Origin: Pseudarthrobacter chlorophenolicus
GTDB taxonomy: Bacteria; Actinomycetota; Actinomycetes; Actinomycetales; Micrococcaceae
DNA: 64,000 nucleotides
Assembly (NCBI RefSeq): GCF_000962805.1
Contig: NZ_JZTW01000015.1
Location: forward strand, 54,192 to 118,191
Direction of reading: 5' to 3'
A program made the translations under genes and the position numbers. Of the stretch, positions 27,377 to 36,833 are shown in pieces. The stretch's first letter is position 1; the number at the start of each line of letters is the position of its first letter. The notes below the pieces were generated by a model that was not told the origin of the DNA, searched no databases, and was given only the letters and a program-made list of their open reading frames with translations.

Positions 27377-28141
27377 ATGGGACACATGACGACCATCGGG
27401 AACGCCGAAACCTCCGTCCAGGCCTACGTCTGCGAACCGGCCGCCGGCCGTTTCCAGGAAAAGCCGAAGGGCGGCCTGCTGCTGATCTCCGAAATCTGGG
27501 GGATGGTGGACCACATCAAAGACGTGGCAGACAGGTTCGCCGCCGAGGGCTATCTGGTGCTGGCACCGGACCTCCTGACCGATATCGGCATGACACCGGG
27601 GGTAGCGGCTGAAGTACTGGAGGGGCTCGCCGATCCTGATCCGGAACAGCGCAGCAAAGTCCAGCCGCGGCTCCGCGAGCTGACCTCGCCGCTGCATTCG
27701 CCGGAGTTCGCGGAGAAGGCGGTGGCTGCCCTCCGTGCCTGCTTCGACCACCTGGAGGGCGTGCCCGCACTGGCCGGCCGGGTGGCGGTGGCGGGGTTCT
27801 GCTTCGGCGGCACCTACAGCTTCACCCTGGCCACCAAGGAGCCGCGGCTGCGGGCCGCCGTGCCCTTTTACGGCACGTGCGACTTCAGCGAGGAAGAACT
27901 CGGCCGGATCACCTGCCCCGTCCTGGCCTTTTACGGCGAGGAGGACAGGAACCTGGTGGACAAACTGCCGCTGGTGAAAGCCAGGATGTCCGGCGCCGGG
28001 GTGGACTTTGAATCCGTGGTGTACCCGGGAACCGGGCACGCGTTCTTCAACGACAGCACCCCCATCCGGTACGACGCCGATGCTGCCACAGACTCCTGGC
28101 AGCGCACCCTGGCGTTCCTGGAGCGGAGCCTCAAAGAATAG
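27377..28141 (+). CDS. Dienelactone hydrolase family protein
   Basis: 254 residues; MTTIGNA at 27386 is an alternative start. Alpha/beta hydrolase with Cys nucleophile in VAGFCFGGT, Asp in GEEDRNLVD and His in PGTGHAFFND, the Cys-Asp-His triad of dienelactone hydrolases. EIWGMVDHIKDVADRFAAEG is the conserved N-terminal region. Might hydrolyse dienelactones from chloroaromatic degradation, but no such pathway is nearby, so the substrate is open. Confidence 0.9.
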   Translation: MGHMTTIGNAETSVQAYVCEPAAGRFQEKPKGGLLLISEIWGMVDHIKDVADRFAAEGYLVLAPDLLTDIGMTPGVAAEVLEGLADPDPEQRSKVQPRLRELTSPLHSPEFAEKAVAALRACFDHLEGVPALAGRVAVAGFCFGGTYSFTLATKEPRLRAAVPFYGTCDFSEEELGRITCPVLAFYGEEDRNLVDKLPLVKARMSGAGVDFESVVYPGTGHAFFNDSTPIRYDADAATDSWQRTLAFLERSLKE

Positions 28142-28184
28142 GGGTTCCCAGCGCTTTGAGCTGCGCCGTTCCAGCTATGCGTCC

Positions 28185-29831
28185 TCAGTCGCGGCGCAAC
28201 CACACCGCGTTGTCCGGCTGCAGCCAGCCCTCCCTCTCAAGCGGGAAGGCGCTGAAGAGTACGACGCCGGCCGGCAGCTTCACCGGACTGCTCCCCATGG
28301 CGACGGCCACCAGGAAGCCGGGGCTGCGTTCGCAGAGCAGGAGGTTCCCTTCCCGCACGTGCCAGGTGCCGCCGTCGTCCGCGGTGAACGTGCCGTCCGC
28401 CCACAGCTGCCGGCGCAGCGCGATGGCCCGGGTGGCCAGCGCCAGCATGGAGCCGGGGTCCTGCTGCTGCAGTTCGACGGCGTGGCCGCCCCAGGCGTCC
28501 GGAACGGGCAGCCACGGGTCCGCCGGACGCGCTGGATCCGCAGGGGGCAGCGAGAATCCGTGGGTCCAAGCAGGGTCTTCGGTCCAGGGGAGCGGGACCC
28601 GGGTGCCGTCGCGCGTGATGCCGCCGCGCGCCCACATCGGGTCCACGCGGGAGTCCACCGGAACGTCCACCTCGGGAAGCCCAAGTTCCTGGCCCTGGTA
28701 CAGGTAGGCCGAACCCGGCAGGCCGAGAAGCGCCACCAGCGCGGCCCGGGCACGCCTGGCACCGGTATCACCGCCACCGAAACGGGTGGCTGAGCGGACG
28801 ATGTCGTGGTTCTCGAGAGCCCAGGTGGGTGCCGCGCCGTGCAGCTTCCGGGCGTCCTCCAAGTCGGTGCCGGCAGCCGCCCAGGCCACGGGATCCCAGC
28901 CCAGTTTCACGAACGCGAAAGCGAAGGCCTGGTGCATCTCGTCCCTGCGGGTGTAGCGGGCGGCCCGGGCAGGCTCCAGGTTGACCTCGCCCACCAGGAG
29001 CCGGTGCGGCTGGTACTTTTCCGCCAGCCGCCGCCACCGCCGGTAGACCTCGTGGACGTCCTCCTGGTCCGAGACCAGCGGGTTGGCACGCAATCCGTCC
29101 ACCACCGCTTCGGCAGACGGGGCGTCCGGCAGGCCGTCGGCCTTGAAGAGCCCGTGGGCGACGTCGATCCGGAGGCCGTCCACGCCTTTGTCGAACCAGA
29201 AGCGCAGGACATTTTCGAAGTAGTCGCCCACAGCGGGGTTGCGCCAGTTCCAGTCCGGCTGTCCGGCCGAGAACAGGTGCAGGTACCACTCGGTGTCGCT
29301 TTCGGATCCGGGGTTGGCCCGGGACCAGGCGCGGCCGCCGAACACGCTCTGCCAGTTGTTGGGCGGCAGGTCGCTGGTCACGCCAGGGGACGAGCTGCGG
29401 CCCTCCACAAAGTGGAACATGTCCCGCTCCGGGCTGCCCGGCCCTGCCGCGAGGGCCCGCTGGAACAGCGGGTGGGCGGAGGAGCAGTGGTTGGGGACGA
29501 CGTCGAGCAGGACCCGCAGCCCCAGCGCGTGGGCCTGCTCCAGCAGGGCGTCGAAGTCGGCCATGGTGCCGAACAGGGGGTCCACGCCGCAGTAGTCGCT
29601 GACGTCGTAGCCCTGGTCCACCTGCGGGGAGGGCTGGAACGGGGTCAGCCAGATTCCGTCCACGCCCAGCGCGGCGATGTACGGCAGCCGCTCCAGCAGC
29701 CCGGGGAGGTCGCCCACGCCGTCGCCGTTCCCGTCTGCAAATGACCGCGGATACACCTGATAGATGACGGCGGACTCCCACCAGGAAGCGGTGACCGGAA
29801 CTGCCTGGCCGGGGCCGCCGTCGTGCGTCAT
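28185..29831 (-). CDS. GH13 alpha-glucosidase (oligo-1,6-/trehalose-type)
   Basis: 548 residues from the ATG at 29831, overlapping the permease stop (ATGA). GH13 motifs in order: VIYQVYPRSFADGNGDGVGD, DVVPNHCS, DGLRIDVAHG with nucleophile Asp near 221, LLVGEVNL with acid/base Glu near 280, and ALENHDIVRS with the third Asp near 341. Cytoplasmic, no signal peptide. It would hydrolyse the alpha-glucoside brought in by the adjacent ABC importer; the exact linkage cannot be read from the sequence. Confidence 0.93.
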   Translation of the reverse strand: MTHDGGPGQAVPVTASWWESAVIYQVYPRSFADGNGDGVGDLPGLLERLPYIAALGVDGIWLTPFQPSPQVDQGYDVSDYCGVDPLFGTMADFDALLEQAHALGLRVLLDVVPNHCSSAHPLFQRALAAGPGSPERDMFHFVEGRSSSPGVTSDLPPNNWQSVFGGRAWSRANPGSESDTEWYLHLFSAGQPDWNWRNPAVGDYFENVLRFWFDKGVDGLRIDVAHGLFKADGLPDAPSAEAVVDGLRANPLVSDQEDVHEVYRRWRRLAEKYQPHRLLVGEVNLEPARAARYTRRDEMHQAFAFAFVKLGWDPVAWAAAGTDLEDARKLHGAAPTWALENHDIVRSATRFGGGDTGARRARAALVALLGLPGSAYLYQGQELGLPEVDVPVDSRVDPMWARGGITRDGTRVPLPWTEDPAWTHGFSLPPADPARPADPWLPVPDAWGGHAVELQQQDPGSMLALATRAIALRRQLWADGTFTADDGGTWHVREGNLLLCERSPGFLVAVAMGSSPVKLPAGVVLFSAFPLEREGWLQPDNAVWLRRD

Positions 29832-30730
29832 TTGCCGGCCCCCGCCGTGAGGCCCTCGACGATGCGGCGCTGGAACACCAGCACCATGATCACCAGCGGA
29901 ACAGTGACGATCACGCCGGCGGCCATCTGTTCGCCGAACGGTGCCTGGAATTCGGTGGCGCCGGTGAACTTGGAAATGGCCACGGTGGCGGTCTGGATCT
30001 TCGGATCGTTGATCATGGACAGCGCAATGATGAACTCGTTCCAGCTGTGGATGAACGTCAGGATCGCGGTGGTGAAGACGCCCGGCGCGGCGAGGGGAAG
30101 CAGGACCTTCCGGAACGCCTGCCACTTGCTGCAGCCGTCGATCATGGCGGCTTCCTCGAGGTCGAACGGCAGCTGCTTCATGAAGGTGGTGAGGTTCCAG
30201 ACGGCGAGCGGGATGGCGAAGGACAGGTTGGGGATGATCATGGCCTGGTAGGTGTTGATCCAACCAAGGTCGGTGAAGAACCGCAGCAGCGGCACCACCA
30301 CGGAGATCCCGGGGAACGTGGACGTGGCAATAATAACGCCGAGGATCACGGACTTGAACCGGAACTCCAGCCGCGAGATGGCGTACGCGGCGAAGATGCC
30401 CAGCACCAGGGCGGCCACGGTGGTCACTCCCGCCACGATCAGGCTGTTGAGCAGCGCCTGGCCGAACATGGTGGAACCGTCAAACACCTTGGCATAGTTC
30501 TCGAGCGAGAAAGGCTGCGGGAGGAGGGTGTTGTCGAAAATGTCAGCGGTGCGGCGCAGGCTGGAGACCACCATCCAGTAGAACGGCGCCAGGCAGTAGA
30601 CGATGATCAGCGCCAGCCCCGCGTATACGGACCGGGAGCGCCAGCTGCTCTTGGGCTTGCTGGCCCGCGTTCCGGCGCCACCCGCGGCGGGAGTTTCCGC
30701 GGCGAGGCCGCGGAGGTCGGTGATGGTCAT
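29828..30730 (-). CDS. ABC sugar importer permease, MalG type
   Basis: 300 residues with six predicted spans. The EAA loop that contacts the ATPase is LEEAAMIDGCSKWQAFRKVLLP (seen around residues 190-215). The N-terminal 30 residues are polar. Overlaps both neighbours by four bases, so it is translated with them. Partner of the MalF-type permease. Confidence 0.93.
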   Translation of the reverse strand: MTITDLRGLAAETPAAGGAGTRASKPKSSWRSRSVYAGLALIIVYCLAPFYWMVVSSLRRTADIFDNTLLPQPFSLENYAKVFDGSTMFGQALLNSLIVAGVTTVAALVLGIFAAYAISRLEFRFKSVILGVIIATSTFPGISVVVPLLRFFTDLGWINTYQAMIIPNLSFAIPLAVWNLTTFMKQLPFDLEEAAMIDGCSKWQAFRKVLLPLAAPGVFTTAILTFIHSWNEFIIALSMINDPKIQTATVAISKFTGATEFQAPFGEQMAAGVIVTVPLVIMVLVFQRRIVEGLTAGAGK

Positions 30731-31746
30731 CGGGTGGCCCCTGTCTTCTCGGTGGTGTCTGCCGCGCGTGCCTTGCGTTTGGCGCCCAGTTGCCGTGCCC
30801 CGGTCACGTCGGCGCCCAGGACCTTGACGAACACGATGGCGACGGCGGCGACGTACAGGAACAGGACGACGGCGAACGCTGAGGCGGACCCGTAGCGGAG
30901 CTGGTTCGATTCATCCCAGGCGAGCATGGACAGGGTTTCCACGGATTCCTTGCCCGGACCGATCAGGACGAACGGGAGGTCGAACATCCGCAGGGCGTCG
31001 AGCATGCGGAACAGCACGGCCACCAGCAGGGTGGGCTTCACGAGCGGCAGGGTGATGGAGCCAAGCTGCCGCCACCAGCCCGCGCCGTCGATCTTTGCGG
31101 CCTCGTACACTTCCCCGGGGATGATCTGCATGCCCGCCAGGACCAGCAGCCCGATGAAGGGTGCCGTCTTCCAGACCTCGGCGATGATCACGGCCAGCTT
31201 GGACGCGGTGCCCTCGGCGGTCCAGAGGATCTCGCTGCCCAGCAAGGAGTTGGCGATGCCGTCCGACTGGAAGATCCAGCGCCACAGCAGGCCGGACACG
31301 GCGGTGGGTACGGCCCAGGGGACCAGGATGCTGGCCCGCAGGAAGGACCGGCCCTTGAAGGCCCGGTTCATGGCCAGCGCCAGGGCAAGGCCAAGGATGG
31401 TTTCCAGCAGAACCGTGGTGACGGTAAAGAACGTGGTGTTGCCGAACGCGTTCAGGAACCGCTGGCCGGACTCGCCGGCAAGCAGGTCCGCGTAATTGGC
31501 CAGGCCCACGAACGCCTCGCCCTCGGTGACGTAGCCGTCCGCGTCCAGGCCGGACTGTGCCCGGTACAAGGACTGGTGGATGGCCGAGATGAGCGGGTAG
31601 GCGATCACCAGGGCCAGGACCAGGAGGGTGGGGGAGAGCAGCAGGGCGGCCATCCGGCCTTCGCCGGGGGTGCGGCCCGGGGACGGCGGGCCGTGGCCGG
31701 CCGGTGGTTTGGCCGGGCGGCGGTGGAGTGTTGCGGTGCCGGTCAT
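30727..31746 (-). CDS. ABC sugar importer permease, MalF type
   Basis: 339 residues, six or seven spans; EAA loop VYEAAKIDGAGWWRQLGSIT. The polar first 30 residues are Arg/Pro-rich and the C-terminal tail after the last span is basic (RQLGAKRKARAAD). Overlaps the binding-protein gene by four bases. Forms the channel with the MalG-type protein. No gene for the ATPase lies in the operon, so a shared MsiK-like ATPase elsewhere is expected. Confidence 0.93.
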   Translation of the reverse strand: MTGTATLHRRPAKPPAGHGPPSPGRTPGEGRMAALLLSPTLLVLALVIAYPLISAIHQSLYRAQSGLDADGYVTEGEAFVGLANYADLLAGESGQRFLNAFGNTTFFTVTTVLLETILGLALALAMNRAFKGRSFLRASILVPWAVPTAVSGLLWRWIFQSDGIANSLLGSEILWTAEGTASKLAVIIAEVWKTAPFIGLLVLAGMQIIPGEVYEAAKIDGAGWWRQLGSITLPLVKPTLLVAVLFRMLDALRMFDLPFVLIGPGKESVETLSMLAWDESNQLRYGSASAFAVVLFLYVAAVAIVFVKVLGADVTGARQLGAKRKARAADTTEKTGATR

Positions 31747-33059
31747 TTGGCGGTGATCTCTTCGAGCTTGGCCTGCATGGCCCCCAGTGCGGCGTCCGTG
31801 TCCTTCTCGCCGGTGAGTGCGGCGTACGCCTCTTCCTGGATGGCTTTGGTGGTGGTGCCGTACTGGACCACCTTGGGGCGGGGCTGGGCGTTCTGCAGGG
31901 ATTCGAGCAGCGTGGGGAAGAAGGGCCGCTTGGCGACGACGGCGGGGTCCTCGTAGAGGTCGGCGTAGGCGGGTGCGCGGCTGCTCAGTTCCAGGCGCTT
32001 CTTGGCCTGTTCCTCGCTGGTGAAGAACTTAATGAACTCCAAAGCGGTGGCCTTGTTGGGCGTGAACGGGGAGACCGCCAGGTTGCGGCCGCCGAGGGTG
32101 GAGACGCCGGTGCCGTCAACGCCCGGGATGGAGGTGACGCCGAACTTGCCGGCCACCTTGCTGGAGCCGTCCGTGGCGCTCAGCGAGGAGTAGAGGAACG
32201 GCCAGTTGCGCAGGAATACCACTTTGCCGTCCTGGAAGGCGCGGCGGCCCTGCTCTTCGAGGTAGGTGATCGCGTCGGAGGGGAAGAGGCCTTCCTTGAA
32301 GCCGTCCACCAGGAGGGACAGCCCTTCCCTGGCCTCTGGGGTGTCCACGGTGGGCTTGCCGTCGGCGTCCACCACGGTGCCGCCCGCGGAGGCCACGGCC
32401 TCGGAGAAGTTCACCGTGAGGGCCTCGTTCTTGTCGAACTGGCCGGTGTAGCAGGACATGCCGGCGGCCTCGGGGAGGGCCAGGATCTTTGTGCAGGCGT
32501 CCTTCATCTCGTCCCAGGTCTTCGGCGGGGCGGCGATGCCGGCGGCCGTGAGCAGGTCCTGGCGGAAGTAGAACAGGGCGCCGTCGGTGTAGTACGGGGC
32601 GCCCACCAAATTGTCCCGGTACGTGGCGGCATCCACCGTGGCCGGGATCATCTTGTCGGTGGGGACGGCGTCCGCCGGCAGGGGCAGGACCCATTTGTTG
32701 GCCGCGAACTCTGAGTTCCACACGACGTCCAGGTTCAGGACGCTGAACGTGTCGGACTTGATTTGCGCGTTCTGGATGAGCTGCTGGCGCTGCTGGTCCG
32801 CCGAATCCGGCAGTTCGATGAAGGTGACCTTTTCATCCGGGTGGGCGGCGTTCCATTCCTCGATGCTCTTGTTCGCCGCGCCGGAGGAGTCGCGGGAGGA
32901 GACGTAGTTGATGGGGCCCTTGCCTTCGAAGGCGGCCGCGCTGGCGCTCGCCTTCGTGCCGGCGCCGGTGCCGCCGCAGCCGGTCAGGCCGATGGCCGCT
33001 GCGGTGGCCAGGGCGGTGGTGGTGAGAATTGTCTGCCAGGTGTGGCGGCGCTGCCTCAT
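31743..33059 (-). CDS. Extracellular sugar-binding lipoprotein of the ABC importer
   Basis: 438 residues from an ATG with GAAGGAG upstream. Signal peptide with lipobox AIGLTGC, so the mature protein is lipid-anchored at the membrane. Bacterial family 1 binding-protein fold with GAPYYTDGALFYFRQDLL, PKTWDEMKDAC and GGRNLAVSPF. Resembles trehalose/maltose/sucrose binders (ThuE/LpqY group). First transport gene after the LacI regulator. Confidence 0.92.
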   Translation of the reverse strand: MRQRRHTWQTILTTTALATAAAIGLTGCGGTGAGTKASASAAAFEGKGPINYVSSRDSSGAANKSIEEWNAAHPDEKVTFIELPDSADQQRQQLIQNAQIKSDTFSVLNLDVVWNSEFAANKWVLPLPADAVPTDKMIPATVDAATYRDNLVGAPYYTDGALFYFRQDLLTAAGIAAPPKTWDEMKDACTKILALPEAAGMSCYTGQFDKNEALTVNFSEAVASAGGTVVDADGKPTVDTPEAREGLSLLVDGFKEGLFPSDAITYLEEQGRRAFQDGKVVFLRNWPFLYSSLSATDGSSKVAGKFGVTSIPGVDGTGVSTLGGRNLAVSPFTPNKATALEFIKFFTSEEQAKKRLELSSRAPAYADLYEDPAVVAKRPFFPTLLESLQNAQPRPKVVQYGTTTKAIQEEAYAALTGEKDTDAALGAMQAKLEEITAK

Positions 33060-33187
33060 GGAGTGCTCCTTCAGGGTTGGTGGGGTGTTGCGGAGTGGTT
33101 TTGGGGCGCGGAAAGGTACGACGACGGCGGCACGGGGATGTGCCGGGCGTTGCCGGTAGGAGGGGGTGGGGAAAGTGGTGGTGCGGT

Positions 33188-34168
33188 TCAGGAAGGGGGC
33201 GGCGGGGCGGTGGATCCGCGTTCAATCAGCCGGTGCTGCATGATTTTGGGGCCGAGGTCGCGGGCGCGGAGGAGCTTGGAAACGGCTGTGCGGCCCATCT
33301 CCTCAAGCGGCTGGCCCATGGTGCTCAGGGGTGGGTGGACGTGCAGCGAGGTGGAGGTGTTGTCGAAGCCCAGGACGGACACATCGTCCGGGACCCGGCG
33401 GCCGCGTTTCTGCAGCTCGTTCACCACTGCGGCGCCCATCTCGTCGCTGACGGCGAAGATGGCGGTGAGGGCAGGGTCCTGGGCCAGGAGTCCATCCAGC
33501 CCTGCGGCGCCGCTCTCGTAGAAGAAGCTGCCCGTGGCGGTGACCGGCGCGCATTTCGCTTCCTGCATGGCGCGGAGGTAGCCGCGCTTGCGGGGTTCTG
33601 CCACAAAGACGGAAGCCGGGTCGCCGGCCAGCAGCCCGATGCGGCGGTGGCCGATCCGGAGCAGGTGGCGGGTGGCGTCGTAGGCGGCCACCTCGTCGTC
33701 GATGGCAACGCTGGGGGAGCCGGACTTGTCCCGGATGGCCACGGAAATGACCGGGATGTTGGGGCCCAGCAGTTGGCGGATCTCCTGGGTGATAACCGCG
33801 GAGATGAGGATGACGCCGGCGGCCCGGTACGTGCGCAGGGTCCGCAGGTAGCCGGCGATGAAGGCGGACTTGGCTCCGGTGCGGCCCAGCATGACGGCGT
33901 AGCCGCGTTCCTGGGCTTCCTGTTCCACGCCCAGCATCACCGTGGAGGCCAGCGCGTCGGACACCATGGGGGCCAGCAGGCCGATCACCGAGGTTTGCCG
34001 GGTCTTCAGCCCCCGGGCCAGGTAGTCCGTCTCGTAGCTGAGTTTCCGGACGGCCGCCTCAACGCGTTCGCGTGTTTCGTCGGAGTAGCCCACCAGGCCG
34101 TTCACCACGCGGGAAACGGTGGCAGGGGACACCCCGGCCTGCTGTGCCACATCCCTGATGGTGACCAC
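33188..34168 (-). CDS. LacI-family repressor of the alpha-glucoside locus
   Basis: 326 residues from a GTG at 34168 with AAGGAGG seven bases upstream. LacI headpiece VTIRDVAQQAGVSPATVSRV and hinge LARGLKTRQTSVIGLL, then a periplasmic-binding-like sensor domain. It precedes the importer genes on the same strand by 128 bp, so one transcript is possible. A palindrome 35-63 bp upstream of its start is the likely autoregulatory operator. Confidence 0.93.
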   Translation of the reverse strand: MVTIRDVAQQAGVSPATVSRVVNGLVGYSDETRERVEAAVRKLSYETDYLARGLKTRQTSVIGLLAPMVSDALASTVMLGVEQEAQERGYAVMLGRTGAKSAFIAGYLRTLRTYRAAGVILISAVITQEIRQLLGPNIPVISVAIRDKSGSPSVAIDDEVAAYDATRHLLRIGHRRIGLLAGDPASVFVAEPRKRGYLRAMQEAKCAPVTATGSFFYESGAAGLDGLLAQDPALTAIFAVSDEMGAAVVNELQKRGRRVPDDVSVLGFDNTSTSLHVHPPLSTMGQPLEEMGRTAVSKLLRARDLGPKIMQHRLIERGSTAPPPPS

Positions 34169-34202
34169 TCGTTCCTCCTTCCCGTGTGCTGGACAGGCAG
34201 CT

Positions 34203-34231
34203 ACGCAAACGGTTTACGTAAACGGTTGCGT
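34203..34231. promoter_or_regulatory. LacI-type operator upstream of the regulator
   Basis: GTTTACGTAAAC (34212-34223) is a perfect 12-bp palindrome, nested between ACGCAA (34203-34208) and TTGCGT (34226-34231). A related half-strength site, GTTTCGTAAAC, lies at 34278-34288. Central CG palindromes of this kind are typical LacI-family operators. Confidence 0.7.
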
Positions 34232-34291
34232 AATCTGCCTGAACAACACTAAGGCGAAGGCGAACGGAAGCGGATCTGTTTCGTAAACGCC

Positions 34292-35230
34292 CTACAACCA
34301 GGCGGTAACGAAGCCTCCGCGGGACTGGCCTTCAGCGGACCGCGGTGGCTCCGCGCCGCCGTCGTCCGCGGTGGCTTTGGTGGCGGGCGCCGTGGTACCG
34401 GCCAGCGAGATCACCCTGCCGTACGCCGTGCAGAGATCCTGCACCGTGTGCTGGGCGCAGCGCCAGCCAGCGGACTCCAGTATGGACACGGGGTCCGGCG
34501 GATCGGCGCGGGCCAGCAGGTCGCTCATGGGCAGGCCGGTTTTGAGGCTGAACTCCTGCAGTTGTGCGTCAAGATCGTCGGTCTTCGGCAGCGGCACGGC
34601 GCGCTCGATGACGGCCCGCGAACCCGGCGCGGACAATGCCGCCACTTCATCCAGGACGGCATCTTGCCCGGCGGCGTCGAGATAGGGGAGGAGGCCTTCG
34701 AGGATCCAGGTGGTGGGCAGCCCAGGGTCGAAGCCGGCGGCGATGAGGCTGTTCCGCCACGGTTGTGAGAGGTCGGCATCGAGCGTGGCACGTTTCGCTC
34801 CGGACGCGGCGGACAGGCCGGCCAGCACGCTGTCCTTGAAGGCCAGGACGTTGGAGCTGTCGATTTCGAAAATCCGGGAGTCGGCCGGCCACTGCAGCCG
34901 GAACGCCCGGGTGTCCAGGCCCGCTCCCAGGATCACCGTCTGCACCGTGGCGGCGTCCCGGAGGAAGTCGTCGATGAATCGGGTGCGCAGGCCGATGTAG
35001 ATGGATGCCAGGAGCAATGGCTGCTGCAGGGGCGGTGCGTCCTCGGGGTTGGCGGGCCACTGGGTTGGCATCTCCACGTGCGAGTTGGCGGCCCGCACCA
35101 GTTCCGCCGCGAACGGATCCACCACCAGTGGGTCCGGCCGGGACGACTCGACTGCCCTTCCTGCCGCCACGGCCAGGGCCGTCAGCGGGAGCCCGCGGTC
35201 CTGGAATTCCGTACCCCCTGCGTTCGCCAC
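34292..35230 (-). CDS. Class I SAM-dependent methyltransferase, leucine carboxyl methyltransferase-like
   Basis: 312 residues from the GTG at 35230 (VANAGGTEF), chosen because AAAGGG lies eight bases upstream; an ATG at 35260 would add ten residues. The SAM-binding strand is TVILGAGLDTRAFRLQWP and the ILEGLLPYL motif follows, both of the LCMT/TcmP-like family (PF04072). Target unknown. The C-terminal 40 residues are Ala/Gly-rich and probably disordered. Confidence 0.88.
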   Translation of the reverse strand: MANAGGTEFQDRGLPLTALAVAAGRAVESSRPDPLVVDPFAAELVRAANSHVEMPTQWPANPEDAPPLQQPLLLASIYIGLRTRFIDDFLRDAATVQTVILGAGLDTRAFRLQWPADSRIFEIDSSNVLAFKDSVLAGLSAASGAKRATLDADLSQPWRNSLIAAGFDPGLPTTWILEGLLPYLDAAGQDAVLDEVAALSAPGSRAVIERAVPLPKTDDLDAQLQEFSLKTGLPMSDLLARADPPDPVSILESAGWRCAQHTVQDLCTAYGRVISLAGTTAPATKATADDGGAEPPRSAEGQSRGGFVTAWL

Positions 35231-35383
35231 GGTGTGCCCTTTCGTCGGTAGTGGCACCATCGTTGCACCGGGACCCCGTGGCGGAAACAGAAACTTCCGA
35301 ATGTCATCTCAGGGCGGAAAAACCTGCCGAAGCCCAGGCTGGCACCCACGCCGAGCGCCGCCGTCGTGCTTCCCTGCCGTGGA

Positions 35384-36136
35384 TCAGGTGTACATCAGCG
35401 AGCCCGGCGTGGTGAGCTTTTCGCCGGTCTCCAACCAGGTCTTCAGGCCGGAAAGGATCATGGGCCAGCCGCCGTAGAGCTGGTCGTTGGCGCCTTCGCG
35501 GAGGTCGCTGTGCGTGACGGTGAGGTGGCAGGAATCGCCCACGGGCTCGATCTCCCAGGTGACCTTCGAGGTACCCTCGGCCTTGACGTCCTCGCCCCAG
35601 AGCGCCCGCATGGTCTGCACCAGCCGGCGGGGCGGATCGACTTCCAGGTTTTCGCCTTCGCCCAGGATCTGGCCAGCCTTGGGGTTGCCCATTTCGAAGC
35701 GGCCGCCGGGCGTCCAGTCCGATTCCAGGGTGTTCCCAAACTGGTACTTGCTGCGGATGTCACTGTCCGTGATGGCTTCCCAGAGCTTCTCGGGCGTGGT
35801 CTTGATATAGATCTCGAAGATTTTTTCCATGGGACTTTCCAATCTGGATTTGAGGTCGCTGAGGGCAGCGGCCCATGGTTCTGCGTATTTGCTGACCCAG
35901 CGGTCGTGGACCAGGCGGATGGGAACGGGGTTCAGGAAGTGCAGCTTCTCACGACCGCGGCGGCGGGTGACCACCAGGCCTGCGTCCTCCAGGATGCGGA
36001 GGTGCTTGGCGATTCCGAACCGGGTCATGCTGAACCGTGATTCAAGTGCGCTCAGGGTCTGGCCGTCCTCGCGGAACAGCTCATCGAGCAGGTCCCGGCG
36101 GGTGGGGTCGGAGAGTGCTTTGAACACGTCGTCCAT
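35384..36136 (-). CDS. ArsR-type HTH fused to SRPBCC (AHSA1) domain
   Basis: 250 residues from MDDVFKALSDPTRR at 36136 (ATGs at 36145 and GTG-type alternatives exist). Residues 1-90 are an ArsR winged helix without the usual metal Cys cluster (FSMTRFGIAKHLRILEDAGL). Residues 110-245 are an SRPBCC/AHSA1 fold (MEKIFEIYIKTTPEKLWEAI, GGWPMILSGLKTWLE). In many genomes these are two adjacent genes; here one chain holds both, with an internal Met where the second part would begin. A ligand bound by the AHSA1 pocket may control DNA binding; inference. Confidence 0.87.
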   Translation of the reverse strand: MDDVFKALSDPTRRDLLDELFREDGQTLSALESRFSMTRFGIAKHLRILEDAGLVVTRRRGREKLHFLNPVPIRLVHDRWVSKYAEPWAAALSDLKSRLESPMEKIFEIYIKTTPEKLWEAITDSDIRSKYQFGNTLESDWTPGGRFEMGNPKAGQILGEGENLEVDPPRRLVQTMRALWGEDVKAEGTSKVTWEIEPVGDSCHLTVTHSDLREGANDQLYGGWPMILSGLKTWLETGEKLTTPGSLMYT

Positions 36137-36145
36137 GCACACCAT

Positions 36146-36171
36146 GATAGGTGACCATATAGTCACCTATC
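36146..36171. promoter_or_regulatory. 26-bp palindromic operator at the ArsR-SRPBCC start
   Basis: GATAGGTGAC (36146-36155) and GTCACCTATC (36162-36171) are perfect complements around CATATA. The site lies 10-35 bp upstream of the 36136 start and overlaps the likely promoter, as expected for autorepression by an ArsR protein. Confidence 0.75.
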
Positions 36172-36338
36172 AAGGGTCTGGCCATCTTCACTTTGCGAGC
36201 CCGGTGCATTCCCGCCCGGTTACCTGCCCGCCCACGCCGGCTCGCGCGGGCAGATCTGTGCAATAGCCGGGGCTGCTGCGTGCCCGGGCCGGATCAGGAG
36301 GCAGTAACTGGGCGGGAACGCACGGCTGCGGCTGGAAG

Positions 36339-36746
36339 TCACGGCCCCAGCGGCAGGAACACCAGGGCCAGCAGGGCCGGGACGGTGGCGGCGAGGGTTC
36401 CCGGTAGGCTTTCCCAGCGCCTGGGGTAGTGGCCCTGCAGGTCCGCCAACAGCATTGTGGGCGCCGTAAGCACCATGTTCAGGCAGCAGTAGACCACCAA
36501 GGTGTACCCCACCACCGGTTCGCCGATGTTCACCGCCACCAGACCGGCCACTACGCCGAGGGCAATCACCAGGTTCTTGTACCCGGTGGGGATGGCCCAC
36601 ATCATCACGGCCGGCACGTTCTCCGGCGGGGTGCTGAGGAACTTCTGCGCCCACCGGCTGCGCCGCAGCAGGAAACTCTCCACCGGGAAGACGCCGACGT
36701 AGATGACCACCGCCAGCACCGCGAAAATTTGGGACATGATGTTCAT
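36339..36746 (-). CDS. DUF1304-like four-span membrane protein
   Basis: 135 residues from the ATG at 36746 (MSQIF at 36737 is another start). Four hydrophobic segments; the arrangement FPVESFLLRRSRWAQKFL followed by NLVIALGVVAGLVAV resembles DUF1304 proteins. Function unknown. It is divergent from the LuxR-type gene, 87 bp away. Confidence 0.7.
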   Translation of the reverse strand: MNIMSQIFAVLAVVIYVGVFPVESFLLRRSRWAQKFLSTPPENVPAVMMWAIPTGYKNLVIALGVVAGLVAVNIGEPVVGYTLVVYCCLNMVLTAPTMLLADLQGHYPRRWESLPGTLAATVPALLALVFLPLGP

Positions 36747-36833
36747 GCCGGAAGGGTAGGGCCACCGGAACCAGGCAGGCCATCCCCGGATTGGGGGATT
36801 CCGCGCGGTGCCGGCGGGCCGGATACTGGACCT

